This document shows positions 26,911 to 34,451 of a stretch of 64,000 bases of DNA, one piece after another. The notes beneath the pieces are model-generated. The model saw only the letters and a list, made by a program, of their open reading frames with translations. It had not been told where the DNA came from and ran no database searches. Numbering within the stretch: the stretch's first letter is position 1; every line of letters starts with the position of its first letter. A program made the position numbers and the translations under genes. This stretch comes from Streptomyces sp. CB01249 (GTDB lineage Bacteria > Actinomycetota > Actinomycetes > Streptomycetales > Streptomycetaceae): positions 1,400,426 to 1,464,425 of the forward strand of contig NZ_LISW01000002.1 in NCBI RefSeq assembly GCF_001905735.1, in the 5' to 3' direction.

Positions 26911-28314
26911 ATGGCCGCACCCGACCCGTCGCCGACCGGGCTCCGGTTCGCCGTGTCCGTCGACGTCCGGCGCGACCAGCAGCCGCACCGCGACACCCCG
27001 ATCGACGCCCATGTGCGCGTCAAGGCCACCGGCACCGGTCCCCGCGACCAGCGGCCCGCCACCGAACTCGCCGTCGTCCTCGCCCTGGACGTCGCCCCCG
27101 CGCGCCGGCAGGACGCCGCCACCGCGCTCGCCGCCGCCCTGCGCGCCCTGCCCGACGGGCTGTCCTTCGCCGTGCTCGGCGGCGCCGGGGGCGACGGGCC
27201 CGGGCGGTGCTACCCGCTGCGCGGGCCCTGGGCGCTCGCGGACACCGACGAGAAGCGGCGCGCCGCGTTCAGCGTGGGCCGCGTCGCCCCGACCCCCGAC
27301 GACCGGCCGCCCCCGGGATACGGGGCCTGGCTCACCGCCGCCCGGACGCTCTTCGGCCAACGCCCCCTGCCCGTACGCCACCTGATCCTCGTCACCGACG
27401 GCGGCGGGCACGACCCGGCGGGCGAGGCGGCCCTCGGCGCCGGAATCGCCGCGTGCGCGGGGGCGTTCAGCGCGGACGTGCTCGCGCTCGGCGTGGACTG
27501 GGACCCGGCACCGCTGCTCGCCCTCACCGAGGGGCTGCACGGCACGGCCGAGACCGCGCCCGACCGGTTCGCCCCCGCCGTCACCGGGGCGCTGGGGCGG
27601 CTGCGCCGGGTCCGGAGCCCCGAACTGCCCGTCACGGTCACCGGCCGCCCCGCCGTGACCGCGGTCGCCCTCAGCGAGCGGCAGCCCCGGCAGCACGCCC
27701 TCGTACCGGTGACCGCGCCGGAGCACCCGCACCGGTACGACTTCGCCACCCACCAGTGGGAGCCGGGCGCCCGGGACTACCTGCTCTCCGTGCGGGCGGA
27801 CGCGAGCGCCGACCCGCTCGGCGTGCTGCTCCAGCTCGCCACGGTGTCCGTCGGCGAAGCCACCGCCCCGCTCGTGGTCCGCTGGCTGCCGCCCGGCGTC
27901 GCCGTGGGCGCGGGCGGCACCGGCGGCGGGGGCGGCACGCTCGACGCGATGAACGCCGCGACCCGGATGCGGACCGCGCTCGACCGGGGCTACGCGGCGC
28001 TGGACCCGCTGAGCCGCGAGGAGGCCGAGCGGCACTTCGGGCTCGCGGTCCGGCTGGCCCACGAGATCGGCGCCGCCTGGGTCCTCGCCGACGTCCGCAA
28101 GGTGGCCGACATCGTGGACGGGGTGCGCGGCCTGGTCCGCGTCGGCCCCACCGTCGACCTGGGGACCGTGCGCGAGGGGCGGCTGCACGTCGCCTCCGGG
28201 CCCCTGCTGGACCTGCCCGGGCACACCGCGGGCCCGCCCGCCAAGTGCCCCGAATGCCGCCACCTCGCCGGGCCGGGGGCCCGGCACTGCATCGTCTGCG
28301 GGAGGCGCCTGTGA
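26911..28314 (+). CDS. VWA domain protein with C-terminal zinc ribbon
   Basis: 467 residues. A von Willebrand A-like domain spans about residues 45-230: ELAVVLALDVAPARR resembles the MIDAS strand but lacks the full DxSxS, so metal binding is doubtful, and HLILVTDGGG is the second acidic element. A beta-rich middle and a helical region follow. The last 25 residues (CPECRHLAGPGARHCIVCGRRL) form a four-Cys zinc ribbon like that at the N-terminus of the neighbouring kinase. It is probably a scaffold joining kinase and membrane proteins. The ATG at 26911 is preceded by GGAGA (26899-26903); the in-frame upstream extension overlaps the kinase gene. Confidence 0.8.
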   Translation: MAAPDPSPTGLRFAVSVDVRRDQQPHRDTPIDAHVRVKATGTGPRDQRPATELAVVLALDVAPARRQDAATALAAALRALPDGLSFAVLGGAGGDGPGRCYPLRGPWALADTDEKRRAAFSVGRVAPTPDDRPPPGYGAWLTAARTLFGQRPLPVRHLILVTDGGGHDPAGEAALGAGIAACAGAFSADVLALGVDWDPAPLLALTEGLHGTAETAPDRFAPAVTGALGRLRRVRSPELPVTVTGRPAVTAVALSERQPRQHALVPVTAPEHPHRYDFATHQWEPGARDYLLSVRADASADPLGVLLQLATVSVGEATAPLVVRWLPPGVAVGAGGTGGGGGTLDAMNAATRMRTALDRGYAALDPLSREEAERHFGLAVRLAHEIGAAWVLADVRKVADIVDGVRGLVRVGPTVDLGTVREGRLHVASGPLLDLPGHTAGPPAKCPECRHLAGPGARHCIVCGRRL

Positions 28315-29369
28315 AGCCCCGGCCCACGCACTGGACGCGCGCCTTCCGGGCCCGCGGGCTCACCGGCTCCCGCACCAGACGGCTGCTCGAACTCCACCTG
28401 GCCGTCATCGTGCTGGCCGCCCTCGTCTCGATGACCGCGCTCCTCGTCTCGTACCGCGAGGTCCAGAACGCGGCCGGGGAGATGCGCACCCACGCCGCCC
28501 CCGCCGTCCAGGGCGTCTCCGCGACCCAGCTCGCCCTGCTCCGCGCCCACCAGGAGGCCGAGGTCTCCGTGCGCTTCGGGATCGACGAGGTCGTCGGGGC
28601 CGGGGCCCGCTACGAGGCCCAGCTCTCCGCCGCGGGCCAGGGCCTCTCCCGGCTCTCCGACGTCCAGATCGACGGCGAGCGCGGCCGGGGCGTCCTGGCG
28701 ACCGTCACCGGGGTGCTCACCTCGTACAGCGGCTCCATCACCCCCGGGACCGTGAAGTACGTGGACGACGAGCTGATGCAGCGGCAGAAGATGAGCGAGG
28801 CCGAGCGCCAGCTGAACCGCCCGGGCACCGGCGTCGTGCCCCGCCTCGACGTCCTCCAGGACCACCAGATGCGCCGGATGGGCCGGATCAGCACCCTCGG
28901 CCCCCTCCAGGTCACCGGCTGGGCCGTCGCCGAACTGGGCCTGCTCGTCCTCACCCTGACCACCCTCAGCGCGCTGTGGCTGCTGCGCCGCCGCTGCGGG
29001 CGCAGCCTGGACCCGTGGCTGCTGCCGACGCTCCTGGTGGCCGTCGCCCTCGCCGTCGTACCGCTGTGGGCGACCGCCGCGACGCAGGAACGGCTGGACG
29101 CGGCACGCCACCAGCTGGTCCGGATCGAGGACACCGCGAGCGACCCGCTCGTCCGGTCAGGGGACACCGCCCGCGACCCCGACCGGCTCGCCGACGCCCA
29201 GCAGTACGTCACCCGCGCCTCCACCGAGCTGCGCGGCGGGCTGGCCGCCCGGAGCTGGCAGAGCTGGACCTACTACGGGGCGCTCGGCGCGGGCGCGCTG
29301 GTCCTGCTGCTCCCGGCCGCAGGCCTCACCCGCAGACTCAACGCCGACTACTACTGGAGGGCCGGATGA
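28311..29369 (+). CDS. Four-TM sensor-like membrane protein (GlnX-like)
   Basis: 352 residues starting at a GTG that overlaps the VWA stop, with GGAGG at 28301-28305. Membrane helices lie at about residues 25-48, 203-228, 238-258 and 322-342. The loop between the first two (about 150 residues) is helical and faces outside, resembling chemoreceptor-type sensor bundles; a shorter outer loop lies between the third and fourth. This layout is like mycobacterial GlnX, which passes amino-acid signals from the GlnH lipoprotein to PknG. Sequence similarity to GlnX was not tested; the proposal rests on topology and neighbours. Its stop overlaps the next start. Confidence 0.75.
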   Translation: MKPRPTHWTRAFRARGLTGSRTRRLLELHLAVIVLAALVSMTALLVSYREVQNAAGEMRTHAAPAVQGVSATQLALLRAHQEAEVSVRFGIDEVVGAGARYEAQLSAAGQGLSRLSDVQIDGERGRGVLATVTGVLTSYSGSITPGTVKYVDDELMQRQKMSEAERQLNRPGTGVVPRLDVLQDHQMRRMGRISTLGPLQVTGWAVAELGLLVLTLTTLSALWLLRRRCGRSLDPWLLPTLLVAVALAVVPLWATAATQERLDAARHQLVRIEDTASDPLVRSGDTARDPDRLADAQQYVTRASTELRGGLAARSWQSWTYYGALGAGALVLLLPAAGLTRRLNADYYWRAG

Positions 29370-30607
29370 GACGGCTGCCGCGGGCACTCGCCCTCGTCCT
29401 CGCCCTGCTCCTGACCGCCGCGGGCTGCGGCCTCGCGGCCCCCGGCGGCAGCGACGCCGAACCGAGGGTGACGATCCTCGGCCCCTGGACCGACGAGCAG
29501 GAACGGCAGTTCAAGGACGTCCTGGACGGCTTCGGCATCCCGTACACCTACCAGGGCACCGCGGCCACCCGCGAGGTGCTGCTCGCCGAGGTCCAGGCCG
29601 GGAACCCGCCCGACATCGCGATCCTGCCCGGCGTCGGCGAACTGGTCGAGTACGCCGCCGACAACCGGCTCAAGCCGCTCACGGGCCTCTACGACCCGGG
29701 GGAGTACGGCAACCCGTGGCTGCCGGAGGCGGAGGGCATAAAGAAGGACCTGTGGGTGCCGCTCAAGGTCGACCTCAAGTCCATCGTCTGGTACCGCGAG
29801 GGCGAGACCCCGCGGCCCGCCCCGGCCCCGCTGGACGCCTGGTGCGCCGCCATGGGCGACGACGGCTCCTCCGGCTGGCCCGGCAGCGACTGGATCGAGG
29901 ACCTGCTCCTCCAGCAGGCGGGCCAGGTGCTGTACGGGCGCTGGGCCACCGGCGAGCTGCCCTGGACCGCCCCGCACGTCGTCACCGCCTGGACCACCTG
30001 GGCGCACCTGCTCGCCCAGGGCTCGCGCGAGGAGCGCCAGGCGATCCTGACGAAGGACCACCGCGGCCCGGCCGGAGGGCACGGGCTGCTCTTCGGCGGC
30101 GGCTGCTCCCTGGAACACCAGGGCTCCTTCGCCCGCTCGTTCTACGGGGACCGCAGGGCCGGGGCCGCCTTCACGGACTCGGCACCGCTGCTGCCCGGGG
30201 GCCCGTACACCGTGAAGGCCCACGAGGTGTCGGCGGACTTCGCCGCGCTGTTCGGGGACGGTGAGCAGGCCCGTACGATGATCCGGCGCCTCACGTCCGA
30301 GAAGGCCCAGGAGGAGTGGGGCCGCGAGGGCGGGGTCTTTTCGGCCAATTCCGCGGTCCCGGCCCGCACGGGCGCGGTCGAGCGGGAGGTCGGGCACCGG
30401 CTCACGGAGCAGCGGGTGCCGTTGTGCCTGGACGCCTCGGACGTCATGCCGGCGGCGGTGCGGGACGCCTTCTACGAGGCGGTGCTGCTGACCGTGGCGC
30501 ACCCGGACGAGCCGGTGCTCCCGCGCCTGGAGGACATTCAGAAGGTCCAGGACGCCCAGCTCGACCGGGTCCCCCGGCTCACGGGCGTGTGCGGCAGGCC
30601 ACAGTGA
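29366..30607 (+). CDS. Extracellular solute-binding lipoprotein of the PknG-like operon
   Basis: 413 residues. The signal peptide ends with the lipobox LTAAGC (Cys21), so it is membrane-anchored outside the cell. The mature part resembles family 1 solute-binding proteins: VTILGPWTDEQERQFKDVLDGF at the start, ILPGVGELVEYAADNRLKPL, VPLKVDLKSIVWYR, and a C-terminal AVRDAFYEAVLLT. No permease or ATPase genes accompany it, which argues for a sensory role with the four-TM protein, not import. The ATG overlaps the previous stop by 4 bp. A hairpin follows. Confidence 0.85.
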   Translation: MRRLPRALALVLALLLTAAGCGLAAPGGSDAEPRVTILGPWTDEQERQFKDVLDGFGIPYTYQGTAATREVLLAEVQAGNPPDIAILPGVGELVEYAADNRLKPLTGLYDPGEYGNPWLPEAEGIKKDLWVPLKVDLKSIVWYREGETPRPAPAPLDAWCAAMGDDGSSGWPGSDWIEDLLLQQAGQVLYGRWATGELPWTAPHVVTAWTTWAHLLAQGSREERQAILTKDHRGPAGGHGLLFGGGCSLEHQGSFARSFYGDRRAGAAFTDSAPLLPGGPYTVKAHEVSADFAALFGDGEQARTMIRRLTSEKAQEEWGREGGVFSANSAVPARTGAVEREVGHRLTEQRVPLCLDASDVMPAAVRDAFYEAVLLTVAHPDEPVLPRLEDIQKVQDAQLDRVPRLTGVCGRPQ

Positions 30608-30608
30608 A

Positions 30609-30633
30609 CCCTTTGTGGGACCTCCACAAGGGG
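30609..30633 (+). terminator. Hairpin after the PknG-like operon
   Basis: CCCTTTGTGG (30609-30618) pairs with CCACAAGGGG (30624-30633) with one G-T pair. No T tract follows. Confidence 0.5.
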
Positions 30634-30761
30634 AACCCGGTACCGGCTGGTACTTCGCCTGCATGGGACCGGGCTTCTGTCAGGCTCCACCAGTAAACCG
30701 GGCAGGAGACTGTACGGAGTCGACGGCACGATTTTCTTGGCGGGGTTCGTAGGGTCGTTAC

Positions 30762-32345
30762 ATGACCGTTGTGGACGAAACCCAGGGCGAGCCGAGCGAC
30801 ACCCGCGGCCGTGTGGCCGAACTGCTGGCGCTGCGCGAGCAGGCCCGCCGCGGACCCAGTGACCGCGCGACCGAGGCGCAGCACGCCAAGGGCAAGCTGA
30901 CCGCCCACGAGCGCATCGAGCTGCTTCTCGACCCGGGTTCCTTCCACGAGGTCGAGCAGCTGCGCCGCCACCGGGCGACGGGTTTCGGCCTGGAGGCGAA
31001 GAAGCCGTACACCGACGGTGTGGTCACCGGCTGGGGCACGGTGGAGGGCCGGACGGTCTTCGTGTACGCGCACGACTTCCGGATCTTCGGCGGGGCGCTG
31101 GGCGAGGCCCACGCGACGAAGATCCACAAGATCATGGACATGGCCATCTCGGCCGGTGCGCCGCTCGTCTCCCTGAACGACGGCGCCGGCGCCCGTATCC
31201 AGGAGGGCGTCTCCGCGCTCGCCGGGTACGGCGGGATCTTCCAGCGCAACACGCGTGCCTCCGGTGTCATCCCGCAGATCAGCGTGATGCTCGGCCCGTG
31301 CGCGGGCGGTGCGGCCTACAGCCCGGCGCTCACCGACTTCGTGTTCATGGTCCGCGAGACCTCGCAGATGTTCATCACCGGTCCGGACGTCGTGAAGGCG
31401 GTCACCGGCGAGGAGATCACCCAGAACGGCCTGGGCGGCGCGGACGTCCACGCCGAGACCTCGGGCGTCGCGCACTTCGCGTACGACGACGAGGAGACCT
31501 GCATCGCCGAGGTCCGGTACCTCATCGGGATGCTGCCCTCCAACAACCGGGAGAACCCGCCCACCGCGGCGAGCGACGACCCGGCGGACCGGCGCGGCGA
31601 CGCCCTCCTGGACCTGGTCCCGGCCGACGGCAACCGCCCGTACGACATGCACAAGGTCATCGAGGAGCTCGTCGACGACGGCGACTACCTGGAGATCCAC
31701 GAGCGCTGGGCCCGCAACATCATCTGCGCCCTGGCCCGGATGGACGGCCAGGTCGTCGGCATCGTCGCCAACCAGCCCCAGGCCCTGGCCGGCGTGCTGG
31801 ACATCGAGGCGTCCGAGAAGGCCGCGCGATTCGTCCAGATGTGTGACGCCTTCAACATCCCGATCATCACTCTTCTGGACGTACCCGGCTTCCTGCCCGG
31901 CGTCGATCAGGAGCACGGTGGGATCATCCGGCACGGCGCGAAGCTGCTCTACGCGTACTGCAACGCGACGGTGCCGCGGATCTCCCTGATCCTGCGCAAG
32001 GCGTACGGCGGCGCCTACATCGTCATGGACAGCCAGTCCATCGGTGCGGACCTCACCTACGCCTGGCCCACCAACGAGATCGCCGTGATGGGCGCGGAGG
32101 GCGCCGCCAACGTCATCTTCCGGCGGCAGATCGCGGAGGCCGAGGACTCCGAGGCCATGCGGACCCGCATGGTCAAGGAGTACAAGACCGAGCTGATGCA
32201 CCCCTACTACGCCGCCGAGCGCGGCCTGGTCGACGACGTCATCGACCCGGCCGAGACGCGCGAGGTCCTGATCGCCTCGCTCGCGATGCTCCGCACCAAG
32301 CACGCCGACCTGCCGTCCCGCAAGCACGGCAACCCCCCGCAGTAG
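30762..32345 (+). CDS. accB: Acyl-CoA carboxylase beta (carboxyltransferase) subunit
   Basis: 527 residues, full length. It transfers carboxyl from biotin carrier to acetyl- or propionyl-CoA to make malonyl- or methylmalonyl-CoA, feeding fatty acid and polyketide synthesis. Typical segments are HAKGKLTAHERIELLLDPGSFHE, GPCAGGAAYSPALTDFVFMV, VPGFLPGVDQEHGGIIRHGAKLLYAY and the C-terminal carboxyltransferase oxyanion Gly-rich regions. The epsilon subunit gene follows 18 bp later. Position next to two conservons fits accB of S. coelicolor (from memory SCO5535) better than pccB. TAGGGT (30750-30755) lies 6 bases before the ATG with no ribosome site, so the message may be leaderless. Confidence 0.93.
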   Translation: MTVVDETQGEPSDTRGRVAELLALREQARRGPSDRATEAQHAKGKLTAHERIELLLDPGSFHEVEQLRRHRATGFGLEAKKPYTDGVVTGWGTVEGRTVFVYAHDFRIFGGALGEAHATKIHKIMDMAISAGAPLVSLNDGAGARIQEGVSALAGYGGIFQRNTRASGVIPQISVMLGPCAGGAAYSPALTDFVFMVRETSQMFITGPDVVKAVTGEEITQNGLGGADVHAETSGVAHFAYDDEETCIAEVRYLIGMLPSNNRENPPTAASDDPADRRGDALLDLVPADGNRPYDMHKVIEELVDDGDYLEIHERWARNIICALARMDGQVVGIVANQPQALAGVLDIEASEKAARFVQMCDAFNIPIITLLDVPGFLPGVDQEHGGIIRHGAKLLYAYCNATVPRISLILRKAYGGAYIVMDSQSIGADLTYAWPTNEIAVMGAEGAANVIFRRQIAEAEDSEAMRTRMVKEYKTELMHPYYAAERGLVDDVIDPAETREVLIASLAMLRTKHADLPSRKHGNPPQ

Positions 32346-32363
32346 AAGACGGAGACACTACTC

Positions 32364-32567
32364 ATGACCACTGCCACCGCCGAATCCGTGCTGCGCGTCG
32401 AGAAGGGCCTCGCGGACCCCGAGGAACTGGCCGCGATCACCGCGGTCCTCCTCGCCCGCGCCGCCGCCCAGCCCGCCACCGCCCCCACCCGCGTCCGCGA
32501 CACGGCCGGCTGGCGCCGGCTGGAACGCACCCCGGGCTTCCGAGCCCCGCACAGCTGGCAGGGCTGA
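32364..32567 (+). CDS. accE: Acyl-CoA carboxylase epsilon subunit
   Basis: 67 residues. It starts MTTATAESVLRVEKGLADPEELAAITAVLLARAA, the helix-forming core shared by the small actinobacterial epsilon subunits (AccE/PccE), which bind the beta subunit and raise holoenzyme activity. The C-terminal half is a short basic tail ending HSWQG. It lies 18 bp after accB, with GGAGA at 32350-32354 before the ATG. The family is known only in actinobacteria. Confidence 0.9.
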   Translation: MTTATAESVLRVEKGLADPEELAAITAVLLARAAAQPATAPTRVRDTAGWRRLERTPGFRAPHSWQG

Positions 32568-32606
32568 GTCAGCCCACAGGCGCAGTCCGAGGCCGGGCGG
32601 GCCAAA

Positions 32607-32634
32607 TCAAGCCCGTCCGGCGATTGAGGACAAG
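32607..32634. repeat. Short intergenic repeat of Streptomyces type
   Basis: The stretch with core AGCCCGTCCGGCGATTGAGG is one I recall from many Streptomyces intergenic regions. Only one copy is in the window, so repetition is from memory, not shown here. It lies just downstream of accE. Confidence 0.4.
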
Positions 32635-32658
32635 CAAGGCCGCCAGGCCGAGCGGCAC

Positions 32659-32704
32659 ACGCACGAGGGCCCCGCACTCCCAGGAGTGCGGGGCCCTCGT
32701 GCGT
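32659..32704. terminator. Strong bidirectional terminator between accE and cvnD
   Basis: A perfect 22-bp inverted repeat (32659-32680 with 32683-32704) with a 2-base loop; the core arm is GAGGGCCCCGCACTCC. It separates convergent operons. Confidence 0.95.
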
Positions 32705-32716
32705 ACCCGGAAGCAC

Positions 32717-33298
32717 CTACCGCAGGCGGGCCATCAGCGCGTGCTCCACGAGCGTGATGAGCGCACTCTTCGCATCCGCCCGATGCCGCGCGTCCGTCGT
32801 CAGAATCGGCGTGTCCGGCCCGATCTGAAGCGCCTCGCGCACCTCGTCCGGCGTGTACGGCTGGTGGCCGTCGAAGCCGTTCAGGGCGATGACGAACGGC
32901 AGCCCGCTGTTCTCGAAGTAGTCGACCGCCGGGAAGCAGTCCGCGAGACGGCGGGTGTCGACCAGCACGACGGCACCGATCGCACCCCGCACCAGGTCGT
33001 CCCACATGAACCAGAAGCGGTCCTGGCCCGGCGTACCGAAGAGGTACAGGATCAGGTCCTGGTCGAGCGTGATGCGGCCGAAGTCCATCGCCACCGTGGT
33101 GGTGGTCTTGTCCCCCGTGTGCGTCAGGTCGTCGATGCCCGCCGAGGCGGACGTCATCACGGCTTCGGTGCGCAGCGGATTGATCTCCGACACGGCACCG
33201 ACAAACGTGGTCTTACCCACGCCGAAGCCCCCTGCCACCACGATCTTCGCCGAGGTAGTGGAGCGGGCCGCTCCGCCGCTAGAGCTTGCGAAGTCCAC
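32717..33298 (-). CDS. cvnD: Conservon Ras-like GTPase (CvnD), conservon next to accE
   Basis: 193 residues. The P-loop GGFGVGKTT lies at about residues 25-33, the switch II motif is LFGTPGQDRFWFMW, and the guanine-specificity site reads ALNGFD instead of NKxD, followed by TTDAR. It is an MglA/Ras-like switch that acts with CvnA-C as a membrane-associated signalling complex. Its start overlaps the cvnC stop by 20 bp. Protein sequence is about 95% identical to the CvnD of the neighbouring conservon (38189-38773). From memory this set corresponds to S. coelicolor cvn2. Confidence 0.92.
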   Translation of the reverse strand: MDFASSSGGAARSTTSAKIVVAGGFGVGKTTFVGAVSEINPLRTEAVMTSASAGIDDLTHTGDKTTTTVAMDFGRITLDQDLILYLFGTPGQDRFWFMWDDLVRGAIGAVVLVDTRRLADCFPAVDYFENSGLPFVIALNGFDGHQPYTPDEVREALQIGPDTPILTTDARHRADAKSALITLVEHALMARLR

Positions 33299-33929
33299 TG
33301 AGCACCCTTTCGAGCAGTGTCACATCTGGCTGGCCGCCGGCGGACTCGTCGCCGCCGGGCTGGTGGATAGCGACGAGTCCCGCCTCGGCCAGGTCGGCTA
33401 CGAGGATCCGGGCCACGCCGAGGGGGATCGAGAGGAGGGCCGAGATCTCGGCCACCGACTTGATCTCGAAGCACAGCCGGCAGATCCGCTGGTGCTCGGG
33501 CAACTGCCCTTGCAGCCGGGACGGATCAGCCGTGGTACTGACCAACGCCTCAATGGCGAGTTGGTAGCGCGGTCGGGTCCGTCCACCTGTCATGGCGTAC
33601 GGACGGACCAGAGGATTGTGCGCGGCCGGAGCCGCCGGTTCGGGAGCCCGCCGCGGCTGCACCGGCTGGATCCGGGGCTGTTGCGGCCCGTCGAGGCGGT
33701 GGGGACGCCGGGGGTGGTGCGGCTGCTGAGCGGGCTGCTGGGGCTCCTGCTGCGGCCAGCCGGGCCCCGACTGGCCGTACTGGCCCTGCCCGTACGGCTG
33801 GTAGGGCTGCTGAGGCTGCTGAGCGCCCTGTCTGCCGGGTGCGGAGGGGAAGTTGAAACGATCGTCCCCGTGCTCACCCGGCACGTGCCGGTCACCGTCG
33901 TACTGGTGCCCGCCTGGGGGTGTACCCAC
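33279..33929 (-). CDS. cvnC: Conservon DUF742 protein (CvnC)
   Basis: 216 residues. The conserved DUF742 part is the C-terminal 120 residues, from LVRPYAMTGGRTRPRYQLAIEALVSTT through SVAEISALLSIPLGVARILVADLAEAGLV, which looks like a winged-helix fold, to VTLLERVLSGLRKL. An N-terminal extension of about 90 residues is rich in Gln, Pro and Tyr and is probably disordered; the sister CvnC lacks most of it. The GTG at 33929 is preceded by GGAGGAGG (33934-33941), better than the longer frame to 34007. Confidence 0.88.
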   Translation of the reverse strand: MGTPPGGHQYDGDRHVPGEHGDDRFNFPSAPGRQGAQQPQQPYQPYGQGQYGQSGPGWPQQEPQQPAQQPHHPRRPHRLDGPQQPRIQPVQPRRAPEPAAPAAHNPLVRPYAMTGGRTRPRYQLAIEALVSTTADPSRLQGQLPEHQRICRLCFEIKSVAEISALLSIPLGVARILVADLAEAGLVAIHQPGGDESAGGQPDVTLLERVLSGLRKL

Positions 33930-34027
33930 GATTCCTCCTCCGCCTGCCGGTCCCGATACCAGTGGACCGCGCCACCGCACCCTATGGCGCGGTGACGCGA
34001 AACGCACTGTCTGGTTACTGGATAAGA

Positions 34028-34441
34028 CTAGTTAAGAAGACTTCCCTGGAGTTCGGCACGGAGGTCCGGAGTCAGAACGCTGCCCGCGCGGTCGACCAGA
34101 AGGGCCATTTCGTACCCGATGAGGCCGATGTCGGCATCCGGGTGTGCGAGAACGGCCAAGGAGGACCCGTCGGAAACGGACATGATGAAGAGGAATCCTC
34201 GCTCCATCTCCACAACCGTCTGATTCACCGCGCCGCCCTCGAAGATCCGCGAGGCACCGGCGGTCAGCGAGGTCAGACCGGAGGCGACCGCCGCCAGCTG
34301 GTCCGCGCGGTCGCGGGGGAATCCCTCGGACATCGCCAGCAGGAGTCCGTCGGCGGAGACCACCACCGTGTGCGACACCCCGGGGGTGTTGTCCACGAAG
34401 TTGGTGATCAACCAGTTCAGATTCTGCGCCGCCTGGCTCAT
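34028..34441 (-). CDS. cvnB: Conservon roadblock/LC7 protein (CvnB)
   Basis: 137 residues with the roadblock/LC7 fold: NLNWLITNFVDNTPGVSHTVVVSADGLLLAMS, a central helix PRDRADQLAAVASGLTSL, and VLAHPDADIGLIGYEMALLVDRAG. In the MglB pattern such proteins bind and regulate the GTPase. It begins 10 bp after the cvnA stop. It differs from the sister CvnB at only about six positions. The ATG at 34441 matches the start and length of the sister gene; frame extension upstream runs into cvnA. Confidence 0.93.
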   Translation of the reverse strand: MSQAAQNLNWLITNFVDNTPGVSHTVVVSADGLLLAMSEGFPRDRADQLAAVASGLTSLTAGASRIFEGGAVNQTVVEMERGFLFIMSVSDGSSLAVLAHPDADIGLIGYEMALLVDRAGSVLTPDLRAELQGSLLN

Positions 34442-34451
34442 CGGGCTCACA

